NCBI GenBank assembly: GCA_958405195.1
Contig: CATYDM010000027.1
Location: forward strand, 1-27,445
Source: an uncultured Collinsella sp.
GTDB taxonomy: Bacteria > Actinomycetota > Coriobacteriia > Coriobacteriales > Coriobacteriaceae
Length of the DNA: 27,445 bases
Direction: 5' to 3'
Shown: positions 13,089-19,658 of the stretch, piece by piece
Layout of the letters: each line of letters starts with the position of its first letter
How positions within the stretch are numbered: position 1 is the stretch's first letter
Translations under genes and position numbers: made by a program
The notes under the pieces: model-generated
Seen by the model: only the letters and a program-made list of their open reading frames with translations
What the model was told of the DNA's origin: nothing
The model's database searches: none

Positions 13089-13628
13089 CTACTCGGCAGC
13101 AGCCTCAGTCTCGACCTCGGCGGTCTCGGCCTCGGCGACCTCAGCGGCCTCCTCGACCTCAGCCTCGGCAGCGAGCTCCTCGGCGGTAACGCCGACGAGA
13201 ACGACAACCTCGGCCTTGATCTCGCGGTACAGCGAGATGGCAACGGTGTGGGCACCGGCAACCTTGATGGGCTTACCGAGCTCGACGCGCTTACGGTCGA
13301 TGTCCATACCGAGCTGAGCCTTGATGGCGTCAGCGATCATAGCGGCGGTAACGGAGCCAAAGAGGATGCCCTCGTCGCCGACCTTGACGTCAACGGTGAC
13401 CGTCTTGCCCTCGAAGGCAGCCTTGGTCTCGTTGGCGGTAGCCAGACGGACGGCCTCGCGCTTGGCGATGTTGTTGCGACGCTCGTCAAGCTGCTTGAGG
13501 TTGCCCTTGGTGGCGGCAACAGCGAGCTTCTTGGGGAACAGGAAGTTCTCAGCGTAACCCTGAGCGACCTCTACGACGTCACCCTCGCCGCCCTTGCCCT
13601 TGATCTCATCGAGAAGAATAACCTTCAT
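13089..13628 (-). CDS. rplI: 50S ribosomal protein L9 with acidic tail
   Basis: This is a 179-residue L9. The N-terminal domain is canonical: MKVILLDEIKGKGGEGDVVEV, then GYAENFLFPKKLAVAAT, the connecting helix (KQLDERRNNIAKREA), and the C-terminal domain LFGSVTAAMIADAIKAQLG. L9 normally ends near residue 150; here about 30 extra residues made almost only of Glu, Ala, Val and Thr follow (from about AEELAAEAEVEEAAEV). The start has AAGGGAG about eight bases upstream. It is the last gene before the terminator in the S6-SSB-S18-L9 unit. The tail is likely disordered; its role is unknown. Confidence 0.97.
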   Translation of the reverse strand: MKVILLDEIKGKGGEGDVVEVAQGYAENFLFPKKLAVAATKGNLKQLDERRNNIAKREAVRLATANETKAAFEGKTVTVDVKVGDEGILFGSVTAAMIADAIKAQLGMDIDRKRVELGKPIKVAGAHTVAISLYREIKAEVVVLVGVTAEELAAEAEVEEAAEVAEAETAEVETEAAAE

Positions 13629-13643
13629 GATGTGTCTCCCTTC

Positions 13644-13910
13644 TTAGCCGCGGTCGCGGTTGCCACGAGAGGAAACCACGGGGACGGTATACGGCAGGAG
13701 AGCCATCTCGCGGGCGCGCTTGATGGCGTTGGCGATGTCATGCTGATGCTGCGTGCAAGCGCCAGTGACGCGACGGGGCTTGATCTTGCCACGGTCGGTC
13801 ATGTACTTACGGAGAAGCTGAGTGTCCTTATAGTCGATGAACTCAGTGTTCTCCTTGCAGAACTGGCAGTACTTACGACGCGGCTGACGTGCAGAAAAAT
13901 CATTAGCCAT
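13644..13910 (-). CDS. rpsR: 30S ribosomal protein S18 (zinc-ligand form)
   Basis: This 88-residue S18 binds S6 and the 16S rRNA platform. The conserved core is plain: FIDYKDTQLLRKYMTDRGKI, PRRVTGACTQHQHDIANAIK and RAREMALLPYT. Cysteines in CQFC and in GACTQH give the metal-binding arrangement of the C+ type of S18, so zinc binding is likely. The start at 13910 has AAAGG about nine bases upstream; an ATG 17 codons earlier lacks support. It lies 15 nt before rplI and about 70 nt after ssb. Confidence 0.96.
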   Translation of the reverse strand: MANDFSARQPRRKYCQFCKENTEFIDYKDTQLLRKYMTDRGKIKPRRVTGACTQHQHDIANAIKRAREMALLPYTVPVVSSRGNRDRG

Positions 13911-13982
13911 GTCAAAATACCTTTCATTTGGCAACTTCGGCGAACCGAAGCCGCCTCTCACTCAAAAATAGGTGAACAACCC

Positions 13983-14435
13983 TTAGAACGGGATGTCCTC
14001 ATCGTAGACGTCGACCGCGGGCGGCGTAGCCACCGGTGCGGCAGGACGTGCTGCGGGCGCGGGAGCTGCGGGGGCGTAACCGCCCTGATCGTAGCCACCC
14101 TGGCCACCACGGGAGCTCATAAACTCGATCTCATCGACGATGACCTCAAGCTTGCTCCGGCGCTGGCCGTCGCGCTCCCAAGAGCTGTAGCGCAGCTTGC
14201 CCTCGATCGCGACCTTGTTTCCCTTTGCCAGGAAACGGCTCACGGCCTCGGCGCGGGTGCCGAACATGGTGCAGTCAACAAAGTTGGGATAGTCCTCCCA
14301 CTCGCCAGTCTGCGCGTTGCGGCGACGATCGTTCACGGCGACGCCAAAGGACAGAACCTGGGTTCCGCCGGCGGTGGCGCGCAGCTCGGGATCGCGGGTG
14401 AGGTTACCGGTGATGTTCACTCGATTGATGCTCAT
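13983..14435 (-). CDS. ssb: Single-stranded DNA-binding protein
   Basis: This 150-residue SSB opens with MSINRVNITGNLTRDPELRA and continues through the OB fold (VLSFGVAVNDRRRN, FVDCTMFGTRAEAVSRFLAKG, VAIEGKLRYSSWE) to about residue 108. A Gly/Ala/Pro-rich flexible linker follows, then the acidic tip DVYDEDIPF that recruits replication and repair partners. It covers DNA in replication, recombination and repair. It sits between rpsF and rpsR, the common bacterial order, and is probably translated from the same message. Confidence 0.97.
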   Translation of the reverse strand: MSINRVNITGNLTRDPELRATAGGTQVLSFGVAVNDRRRNAQTGEWEDYPNFVDCTMFGTRAEAVSRFLAKGNKVAIEGKLRYSSWERDGQRRSKLEVIVDEIEFMSSRGGQGGYDQGGYAPAAPAPAARPAAPVATPPAVDVYDEDIPF

Positions 14436-14483
14436 AACTCACTACTTCCTCTTGGGGCACAAGCCCAGTCCAAAACGACAGTC

Positions 14484-14777
14484 TTACTCCTGGTCGTCGC
14501 GACGGACGATCATGTGGCGGACCACAGCGTCGGTGATGCGCAGGACGCGATCAAGCTCGGCGATCTGGGTAGGATCTGCGTGGAAGTTGATGAGGGTGTA
14601 GTCACCATCGGTGAGGTCGTTGATCTCGTAGGCGAGCTTGCGCTTGCCCCACTCGTCAACGGAGTCGACCTTGCCAGCGCCCTCAGCGATCGTGGTATCG
14701 ATACGCTTCATAACAGCGAGACGAGTCTCGGGGTCGAGCGACGGGTCAACAAAGAACAGCAGTTCATAAGCCTTCAT
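14484..14777 (-). CDS. rpsF: 30S ribosomal protein S6
   Basis: This 97-residue S6, the partner of S18, begins MKAYELLFFVDPSLDPETR and includes VDSVDEWGKRKLAYEINDL and GDYTLINFHADPTQIAELDR, typical of the family. The start at 14777 is set by AGGAGG seven bases upstream; an ATG seven codons earlier lies upstream of that site. It is the first gene of the S6-SSB-S18-L9 unit, with a clear promoter about 70 nt upstream and a leader hairpin between. Confidence 0.97.
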   Translation of the reverse strand: MKAYELLFFVDPSLDPETRLAVMKRIDTTIAEGAGKVDSVDEWGKRKLAYEINDLTDGDYTLINFHADPTQIAELDRVLRITDAVVRHMIVRRDDQE

Positions 14778-14803
14778 ATTGTCACCTCCTCTGGGCAAAT
14801 GTG

Positions 14804-14832
14804 GCTTCAGGTCGTGAAGGTGCGCCTGAAGC
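14804..14832 (-). promoter_or_regulatory. Leader hairpin upstream of rpsF
   Basis: An 8-bp perfect stem (GCTTCAGG with CCTGAAGC, 14804-14811 and 14825-14832) with a 13-nt loop lies wholly within the predicted rpsF 5' leader, 14 nt upstream of the AGGAGG site. S6:S18 complexes are known to bind rpsF leaders in several phyla; whether this hairpin is that motif is inference. Confidence 0.5.
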
Positions 14833-14848
14833 AGGAAAAGACTTGGTA

Positions 14849-14877
14849 ATAATATCTTTCAACCTCCCAAGCCGCAA
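14849..14877 (-). promoter_or_regulatory. Sigma-70-type promoter for rpsF-ssb-rpsR-rplI
   Basis: On the minus strand TTGCGG (14872-14877) is followed by a 17-base spacer and TATTAT (14849-14854). The predicted start site near 14842 gives a leader of about 65 nt containing the hairpin and the rpsF ribosome site. Confidence 0.65.
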
Positions 14878-14976
14878 GAATATGCAGCTACAACCTCATG
14901 ACCTCCACATATGCCCATACTCGCACCACGTTTCATGCGCATTCCAACCAAATGCCGACCAAAAGCTTGACAGATC

Positions 14977-15100
14977 TGTGGACAAGATACGGTGCCGTGG
15001 GGACAAGCTGAGCCAAGCCGCAGGTCAACGGGCACAAGGCTGTGGTCGCAAAATGCATACCTGTGGTCCACAGCACCACCCAAAGATTTTTAAATTCATT
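14977..15100. other. DnaA-box-like cluster with AT-rich stretch
   Basis: The 504 bp from 14,778 to 15,281 hold no gene. Besides the rpsF promoter there is TGTGGACAA at 14977-14985, exactly the TTGTCCACA box favoured in high-GC actinobacteria. One-mismatch copies lie at 14998-15006 (TGGGGACAA) and on the other strand at 15064-15072 (TGTGGACCA); a weaker TGTGG motif is at 15041. An AT-rich run (15081-15100) follows. It may be a replication origin, a secondary DnaA-binding site or a DnaA-controlled promoter region. Confidence 0.4.
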
Positions 15101-15237
15101 GCCAAGTCGCTTATGAATACCCCTTTTGAACAATTGAGTTGATCAACCACGCTGGTCGGAAGCCGTTTTTTGGGACCTCAAACCCCACTGCAACGCCAAG
15201 CGCGGCCAAGCGTTTTAAAAAATGCCAACTTTTCTGT

Positions 15238-15265
15238 TTGCACTTTGCGATTCCTCGTGTATACT
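15238..15265 (+). promoter_or_regulatory. Promoter for tRNA-Ser genes
   Basis: TTGCAC (15238-15243), a 16-base spacer and TATACT (15260-15265) lie 16 bp before the first base of the tRNA-Ser(GGA) gene, an ideal position for a stable-RNA promoter. Confidence 0.7.
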
Positions 15266-15281
15266 GACTTTCGCATTTAAC

Positions 15282-15372
15282 GGAGAGTTGTCCGAGTGGC
15301 CGAAGGAGCACGATTGGAAATCGTGTAGGCGTCAAAAGCGTCTCCAGGGTTCAAATCCCTGACTCTCCGCCA
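15282..15372 (+). tRNA. tRNA-Ser (anticodon GGA)
   Basis: The acceptor GGAGAGT pairs with ACTCTCC (15362-15368). The anticodon loop TTGGAAA sits on a CACGA/TCGTG stem. A long variable arm, typical of serine tRNAs, and a T-loop (GGTTCAAATCC) are present. CCA is encoded at 15370-15372. It reads UCC and UCU codons. Confidence 0.97.
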
Positions 15373-15381
15373 GTTAATTCC

Positions 15382-15412
15382 AAAGCAGGCCTTCGAGCCT
15401 GCTTTGTTTTTA
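15382..15412 (+). terminator. Intrinsic terminator after tRNA-Ser(GGA)
   Basis: AAAGCAGGC (15382-15390) and GCCTGCTTT (15397-15405) form a 9-bp perfect stem with a 6-nt loop, followed by GTTTTTA. It stands between two adjacent tRNA-Ser genes. Confidence 0.85.
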
Positions 15413-15420
15413 CCCCACGC

Positions 15421-15511
15421 GGAGGGGTGGCAGAGTGGTTGAATGCGGCGGTCTCGAAAACCGTTTGGCCTGTATAAGGTCACGAGGGTTCGAATCCCTC
15501 CTCCTCCGCCA
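15421..15511 (+). tRNA. tRNA-Ser (anticodon CGA)
   Basis: The acceptor GGAGGGG pairs with CTCCTCC (15501-15507). The anticodon loop CTCGAAA sits on a GCGGT/ACCGT stem. A long variable arm is present, the T-arm is GAGGGTTCGAATCCCTC, and CCA is encoded at 15509-15511. It reads UCG. Its 3' end is repeated in inverted orientation 65 bp downstream. No promoter is evident in the 8 bp after the preceding terminator, so expression probably relies on read-through. Confidence 0.97.
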
Positions 15512-15522
15512 TTTTGGTTGAG

Positions 15523-15549
15523 AAAGCTCCCGAGAATGGGAGCTTTTTT
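15523..15549 (+). terminator. Intrinsic terminator after tRNA-Ser(CGA)
   Basis: AAAGCTCCC (15523-15531) and GGGAGCTTT (15538-15546) form a 9-bp stem with a 6-nt loop and a T6 run. Confidence 0.9.
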
Positions 15550-15575
15550 GTTTTGAGTCCCTAACAAGCAAATAC

Positions 15576-15715
15576 GGCGGAGGAGGAGGGATTCGAACCC
15601 GCCAGGGCGCGGAGCGTAAAGAAAACGCGCCCGTGGCGCGTTTTTAGCGCAGCGCGGTCGGCGCAAGCCGACCGGATAAATTTTGAGCGGAGCTCAAAAT
15701 TTGGACATCCCTCCT
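15576..15715. repeat. Multi-hairpin element fused to inverted tRNA-Ser 3' end
   Basis: Bases 15576-15600 are an exact 25-bp reverse complement of 15486-15510, the T-arm to acceptor end of tRNA-Ser(CGA). Three perfect hairpins follow: 15622-15631/15635-15644 (10 bp, 3-nt loop), 15655-15662/15667-15674 (8 bp, GCAA loop) and 15678-15688/15692-15702 (11 bp, 3-nt loop). Short inverted ends AGGAGGGAT (15584-15592) and ATCCCTCCT (15707-15715) bound the structure. No protein is encoded. It could be a palindromic mobile element, a remnant att site, or a tRNA-Ser gene broken by insertion. The rest of 15,550-15,880 shows only weak promoter-like sequence for the next gene. Confidence 0.6.
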
Positions 15716-15880
15716 ATTCGACCACGCCCCCATCGCGTTCAGCATCAACCCGGATCCCCTAACATGGAACCTATGACCGTACCCAGTCCCGACCGTTTGC
15801 CGAGCAATAGGGTCGCAATCGGCGCCGAACATGTACTATGTACGGGCATTGTCTAAACCCGTAACTCAAAGGACCCCATC

Positions 15881-16570
15881 TTGCCCGTTGCCGCCGCTAT
15901 GATCGTTACCGCACACGCCTCGGATGCCATGGTTGCCATCCCGTTTTGGCTCGAGATGTTCGCCGTCGTCGCGGCATCGATCTCGGGCGTGTTGGTCGCA
16001 CGCGAGCACAAACTCGACCTGGTGGGCGCCGTCGCGCTCGCCGTGGTCTGTGGACTGGGCGGCGGTCTTTTGCGCGATATGACGCTGCAGGTGGGCAACG
16101 TCTACATCCTCAACCAACCGATGGCGCTCCCGCTCTCCATCGCCACCGCGGCCATCATCTACATCTTCCCGGCAATCGTCGACAAGCCCGAAAAGCTCAT
16201 TCCCCTGCTCGATATCATCTCGGTGGGTATTTATGCGGCAACCGGCGCAGACAAGGCGCTGGTCTACGGCTTTGCGCCGGCGGTGTGCATCATGATGGGC
16301 TTTTTTACCGCGGTGGGCGGCGGCATGCTGCGAGATGGTTTTATGGGTGTGGTGCCGGGTATCTTCCAGCGCACCAACTTCTATGCCATCGCGGCCATCG
16401 CCGGATCGGCAAGCTATGTTTGCCTTGTCATGAGCGGCTTGGTCAGCAATGTCGTCGCACTGGTCGTTTGCGTCGTGGTGACCATGGGACTACGCTGGCT
16501 GTCGCTGCGCTTTGATATCAAAAGCCCCACCGAGGATGACATCGCACGCTTTTTGCACCGCAAAAAGTAG
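15881..16570 (+). CDS. TRIC/UPF0126-family membrane protein
   Basis: This 229-residue integral membrane protein has about seven hydrophobic segments. It is built from two repeated halves, each with a GGG-x-LRD motif: GLGGGLLRDMTL near 65 and VGGGMLRDGFMG near 150. That is the signature of the UPF0126 (TRIC-like channel / glycine transporter domain) family. Members are small cation-channel-like or amino-acid transport proteins of the cytoplasmic membrane; the substrate is not readable here. I place the start at TTG 15881, since AAAGGA lies seven bases upstream; the ATG at 15899 has no ribosome site. It is a single gene after the tRNA-Ser pair, with about 105 bp to the next gene on the same strand. 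Confidence 0.9.
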   Translation: MPVAAAMIVTAHASDAMVAIPFWLEMFAVVAASISGVLVAREHKLDLVGAVALAVVCGLGGGLLRDMTLQVGNVYILNQPMALPLSIATAAIIYIFPAIVDKPEKLIPLLDIISVGIYAATGADKALVYGFAPAVCIMMGFFTAVGGGMLRDGFMGVVPGIFQRTNFYAIAAIAGSASYVCLVMSGLVSNVVALVVCVVVTMGLRWLSLRFDIKSPTEDDIARFLHRKK

Positions 16571-16676
16571 GTGGCGCGGGCTCATCCTTCGAAATGCAAC
16601 CGAGAGGTTCTTTTAGAGCGCCCACGCGTTGGGTACCCTGTTAGGTGCATGTCGAGCATCTGACGAAGGATTCACT

Positions 16677-17822
16677 ATGCCCTGTAATCAATTCCCGTCG
16701 ACCCAGCGCCGTAAAGCGTGGGGCCGCATCACGATCTTATTCGCGCTCATCGCTCTAGCGGTCACCGCGCTTCCCACGGCGTCGTTCGCCGGCACGGACA
16801 CCGCAGGCAACGTACTTGCGACCGACAATGACGCCAATTCGTCCGGCGTCGAAGGTGACCTGTACTGGGCAGGTCAGGCCCTCAACTTGGACGATGCGTC
16901 CATCGGCCGCGACATAATTGCAGCAGGCGAGAGCCTCTCCATCCGCGACTGCACGGTGGGCGGCGCCGTCCGCTTGGCGGCACGCACTATCGATATCGCC
17001 AAGACCACGGTTGATGGCAGCGTCACGGTCGTCGGTCAGCACGTTGTGCTCAATTCCGACAGCACCGCCAACTGTTTTTACGCGATAGGCGAGACGGTTG
17101 CCCTGCGCGGCTCTACCAAGTCGGCAGCGCTTGCGGGCGACACGGTGACCATCGATGGCACCGTCGAGGGCGATGTCGAGGTTTGGGCCGACAAGCTCAT
17201 CCTGGGCAAGAACGCCCACATCACCGGCACCGTGAACGCGCACGTCTCCGAGGACCCCGAGCGTGCCGCAGGAGCCGAGGTAGGCACGCTCAAGATCGAC
17301 CGCACCGAGAACGAGGATACTTCCACCGTTAACGATGTCATCGGCGGTATCGTCGCCGCGGCACTCTCGACCTGCTTTGTCGCTCTGCTGCTCGAGCTCG
17401 TCTTTCCGCGCGCGACCGCCAGCGCCGCCGGCATGCTCCACCAGCGCCCCATGCCCCTGTGGGTGAGCGGTCTTCTGGGCACGATTGCTATCGTCCCCGC
17501 CGTCCTACTGCTAATTATCTCTATCGCTGGTCTGTCGCTTGCCGGAGCCCTCTTGTGCGGCGTTATCGGCATCGCGTTGGTGTCGAGTGCCTTTGCGGGG
17601 TGCGCGATCTCCCGCATGGTCGGACACAACCAAAACCGCTACGCCATGGCAGCCGTGGGCGGCGTAATCGCAGGCGCCCTCACGGGGCTTCCCCTCGTAG
17701 GTGACTTCATCAGCGGCGTAGCCTTTGTCTTTATGCTCGGCTACGTTATCCAGATCATCTGGCGCAACGCCCACCTCAAGCCGCAGCAGCCGGCTAACAT
17801 GCCAGGACTCCCCACCGCTTAG
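16677..17822 (+). CDS. Secreted bactofilin-like repeat protein with membrane domain
   Basis: This 381-residue protein has a signal peptide (RRKAWGRITILFALIALAVT, likely cut after ASFA). Residues about 50-205 are short repeating beta turns (DLYWAGQALNLDDASIGRDI, DCTVGGAVRLAARTIDIAKT, TIDGTVEGDVEVWADKLILG, HITGTVNAHV) as in bactofilin-like polymer-forming beta-helices. About four or five membrane helices lie between 222 and 362, the last region rich in Gly (GGVIAGALTGLPLVGDFISG). A short Pro-rich tail ends the protein. The layout puts the beta-helix outside the membrane, unlike cytoplasmic bactofilins. The ATG at 16677 has GAAGGA six bases upstream. Function is unknown; a role in envelope organisation is inference. 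A strong terminator follows. Confidence 0.85.
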   Translation: MPCNQFPSTQRRKAWGRITILFALIALAVTALPTASFAGTDTAGNVLATDNDANSSGVEGDLYWAGQALNLDDASIGRDIIAAGESLSIRDCTVGGAVRLAARTIDIAKTTVDGSVTVVGQHVVLNSDSTANCFYAIGETVALRGSTKSAALAGDTVTIDGTVEGDVEVWADKLILGKNAHITGTVNAHVSEDPERAAGAEVGTLKIDRTENEDTSTVNDVIGGIVAAALSTCFVALLLELVFPRATASAAGMLHQRPMPLWVSGLLGTIAIVPAVLLLIISIAGLSLAGALLCGVIGIALVSSAFAGCAISRMVGHNQNRYAMAAVGGVIAGALTGLPLVGDFISGVAFVFMLGYVIQIIWRNAHLKPQQPANMPGLPTA

Positions 17823-17839
17823 CCACCAACCACCACAAA

Positions 17840-17860
17840 GGTGCCAGGTTACTTTGCACC
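17840..17860. repeat. GGTGC...GCACC hairpin, REP-like
   Basis: GGTGC (17840-17844) and GCACC (17856-17860) with an 11-nt loop lie between a gene end and a bidirectional terminator. A related hairpin with the same ends and the shared string TTGCACCAA-like flank occurs at 23734-23762, on the other side of the surface-fibre locus. Membership in a genome-wide repeat family is a guess. Confidence 0.35.
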
Positions 17861-17868
17861 AACAAACG

Positions 17869-17911
17869 AAGCGGGGCACTCGGTCATGTCGACCGGGTGC
17901 CCCGCTTTTCT
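17869..17911. terminator. Bidirectional terminator
   Basis: GCGGGGCAC (17871-17879) pairs with GTGCCCCGC (17897-17905), and the stem extends inward through CGGTC/GACCG across a T-G wobble. TTTTCTT follows on the plus strand and TTCGTTTGTT on the minus strand. It separates the plus-strand bactofilin-like gene from the converging minus-strand pilin gene. Confidence 0.85.
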
Positions 17912-18014
17912 TGGAGGGTTCTCTAGTAACTTTTTCAAAACCAATGATCATCAGGTCGGTAGGCCTGCGCGTCACTCGCTACGGAGGCAGTACGCCATTG
18001 AGCAAGAAGGGCAA

Positions 18015-19658
18015 TTATTTTTCACGGCGACCTCCTCCCCGCTTGATGACGAGCGCGACAACAATAGCCGCCACTCCGATGGCAGCCAAAACCGCCACCA
18101 GTACCAACGTTCTATCTCCCGTCGAGGGCATAAAGCCTCGACCTGCTTCTTTGCTTGGGGTGTTGAGCACCGACAGCTCAATCGAACCCGTCCTGGCATC
18201 GGCTGTATCAACCCGTAGGGGGCTTTCGACCGATACGGTCACCTTGGGCTTCGCGGCCGCCACCTGTTTAACGTCCAGGCCCTCGGCCGTAACCGTCACC
18301 GTACGTTTGCCCTCAAAGGCGGTGTAGCCCTTGGGAGCCGCGACCTCCTCGACGGTGTAGACACCCGCGTCCACACCGCTCAATTCCACGTGGCCGTCCG
18401 CGCCCGTGGTGACGCACGTGTCGGCATCCGTCGACCACGTGCCGTCGGCCGACAGCGCACGGCCGCGGTCATCGATGATGCGCAGCTTGGCGCCCGCGAG
18501 CGGTTTATCGTCCGAGCTTGAGCGCTTGACCAGACTGAGTCCCCAGGTGTAGGCGCACGCGTCATCGCTCGGCGTGCGGGTGAATCCGGCGTCGCCGGAC
18601 TGATCGGCGAGGGGAGAGCGCGGGTAACGCAGGTAGACCTCGTTGGGGTTGCCCTTGGTAGCGCCTTGATTGCAGTTGGCCCCCAACGGCGCATTGTAGA
18701 CAGCGACCACGCGGGCGCCCGCGGTGAAGGCGTCAACCCCGCCGAGGGCGGCGACCAGGTCGCCGGTGCGCACGGTGAAGGCATTGCCCTTGATCGAGAC
18801 CTTGCACTGTGAAGTAATGTCTGTCCACCCTTTAGCCGGCGTCGAGCTGGCGTTGCCGCCCTCACATGCGACGGCGTCGAAGCCGCCGCCCGCGCCCGCC
18901 GCCGCGTACACGCGCATGCTCGCGGCGACCTTGGAGGGGTCGAGCCCCGCGCCCATGGTGTCGACGAACTGCACCGTATAGGTGTCGTAGGCGGTAAGAC
19001 CCGCCGGGACCGTGGCCGAGAGGCGCCAGTACAGGTCGTCGGCGACCGTGGCGTCGGCGGCCTTCTGCCAGGCGGCGGTGCCGTCCTCCAGCACGTGCTT
19101 TTGGACCTTGGGCGTCGCCGCCTTGGGCTTGACGGTGACGGCGCTGCCGCCCACCAGGGCCATGATCGGCGCGGTGCCGGCTTCGTTCTGGGAAATGGCG
19201 TCGTCGTCTGCGACGATGAGCCAGTAGCCGCAGGGCAGCTCGGCCTTCGTGCCCGCGTTAAGGGCCGCGGACACGGCGCCTGCTTTGACAATTGCGCGGG
19301 CAAGTTTTGCCGTCAGCGCGGTCGTCATGTGCCCGTCGGCATTCATCCATTCGGCAGCCTCTGGCGCCGTCGATGCCGAACCATCAAGTCCAGCATCACG
19401 AAGCACGGGAAGAACGGCCTGGCGAACCGCGCCATTCACCCACATTACGTCAGTTGCAATTTTTTGGCCAGCATCGGCATCGTCGACAACGGTCGCCGAA
19501 AAGATCTGGAACGCGTCATATCGAGTCGCGACTGTACCGTCCACCGTAATGGCACCGGTGCCGGCAGCATGAGCCGTCCCAGGGGCAATCGCGAAAGACA
19601 GAATAGCGACCGTAACTATCGTCGCCACGGCCAACAAGCGGCGCCAAAGCCTACTCAC
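18015..19658 (-). CDS. Pilin-like isopeptide surface protein, MPSTG anchor
   Basis: This 547-residue cell-wall-anchored protein resembles backbone pilins of Gram-positive bacteria. A signal peptide (RRLLAVATIVTVAILSFAIA, cut near AHA) leads into an N-terminal domain. A segment VKPKAATPKVQKHV (about 172-185) could supply the pilin lysine and starts a fimbrial isopeptide D2-type domain running to NEVYLRYPR (about 336). A Cna_B/SpaA domain follows (GLSLVKRSS to VEEVAAPKGYTAF, about 371-445) with the Lys and Glu expected for an internal isopeptide bond. The C-terminus has MPSTG (510-514), a hydrophobic helix and KRGGGRREK. I chose the GTG start at 19658: it overlaps the upstream stop as GTGAGTAG and has AGGTGG just before it. 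Several cysteines suggest disulfides. No sortase is adjacent. Confidence 0.88.
   Translation of the reverse strand: MSRLWRRLLAVATIVTVAILSFAIAPGTAHAAGTGAITVDGTVATRYDAFQIFSATVVDDADAGQKIATDVMWVNGAVRQAVLPVLRDAGLDGSASTAPEAAEWMNADGHMTTALTAKLARAIVKAGAVSAALNAGTKAELPCGYWLIVADDDAISQNEAGTAPIMALVGGSAVTVKPKAATPKVQKHVLEDGTAAWQKAADATVADDLYWRLSATVPAGLTAYDTYTVQFVDTMGAGLDPSKVAASMRVYAAAGAGGGFDAVACEGGNASSTPAKGWTDITSQCKVSIKGNAFTVRTGDLVAALGGVDAFTAGARVVAVYNAPLGANCNQGATKGNPNEVYLRYPRSPLADQSGDAGFTRTPSDDACAYTWGLSLVKRSSSDDKPLAGAKLRIIDDRGRALSADGTWSTDADTCVTTGADGHVELSGVDAGVYTVEEVAAPKGYTAFEGKRTVTVTAEGLDVKQVAAAKPKVTVSVESPLRVDTADARTGSIELSVLNTPSKEAGRGFMPSTGDRTLVLVAVLAAIGVAAIVVALVIKRGGGRREK

Noticed and set aside
13077..14849. 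Plus-strand open frame across rplI, rpsR, ssb and rpsF
   Set aside because: It crosses four well-supported ribosomal and ssb genes and their spacers, with no ribosome site or domain.
15277..15666. Minus-strand open frame across the tRNA-Ser genes and palindromic element
   Set aside because: It reads through two tRNA genes and their terminators in antisense; the pattern (GGIRTLV, RVRDLNPG) is the familiar mistranslation of tRNA sequence.
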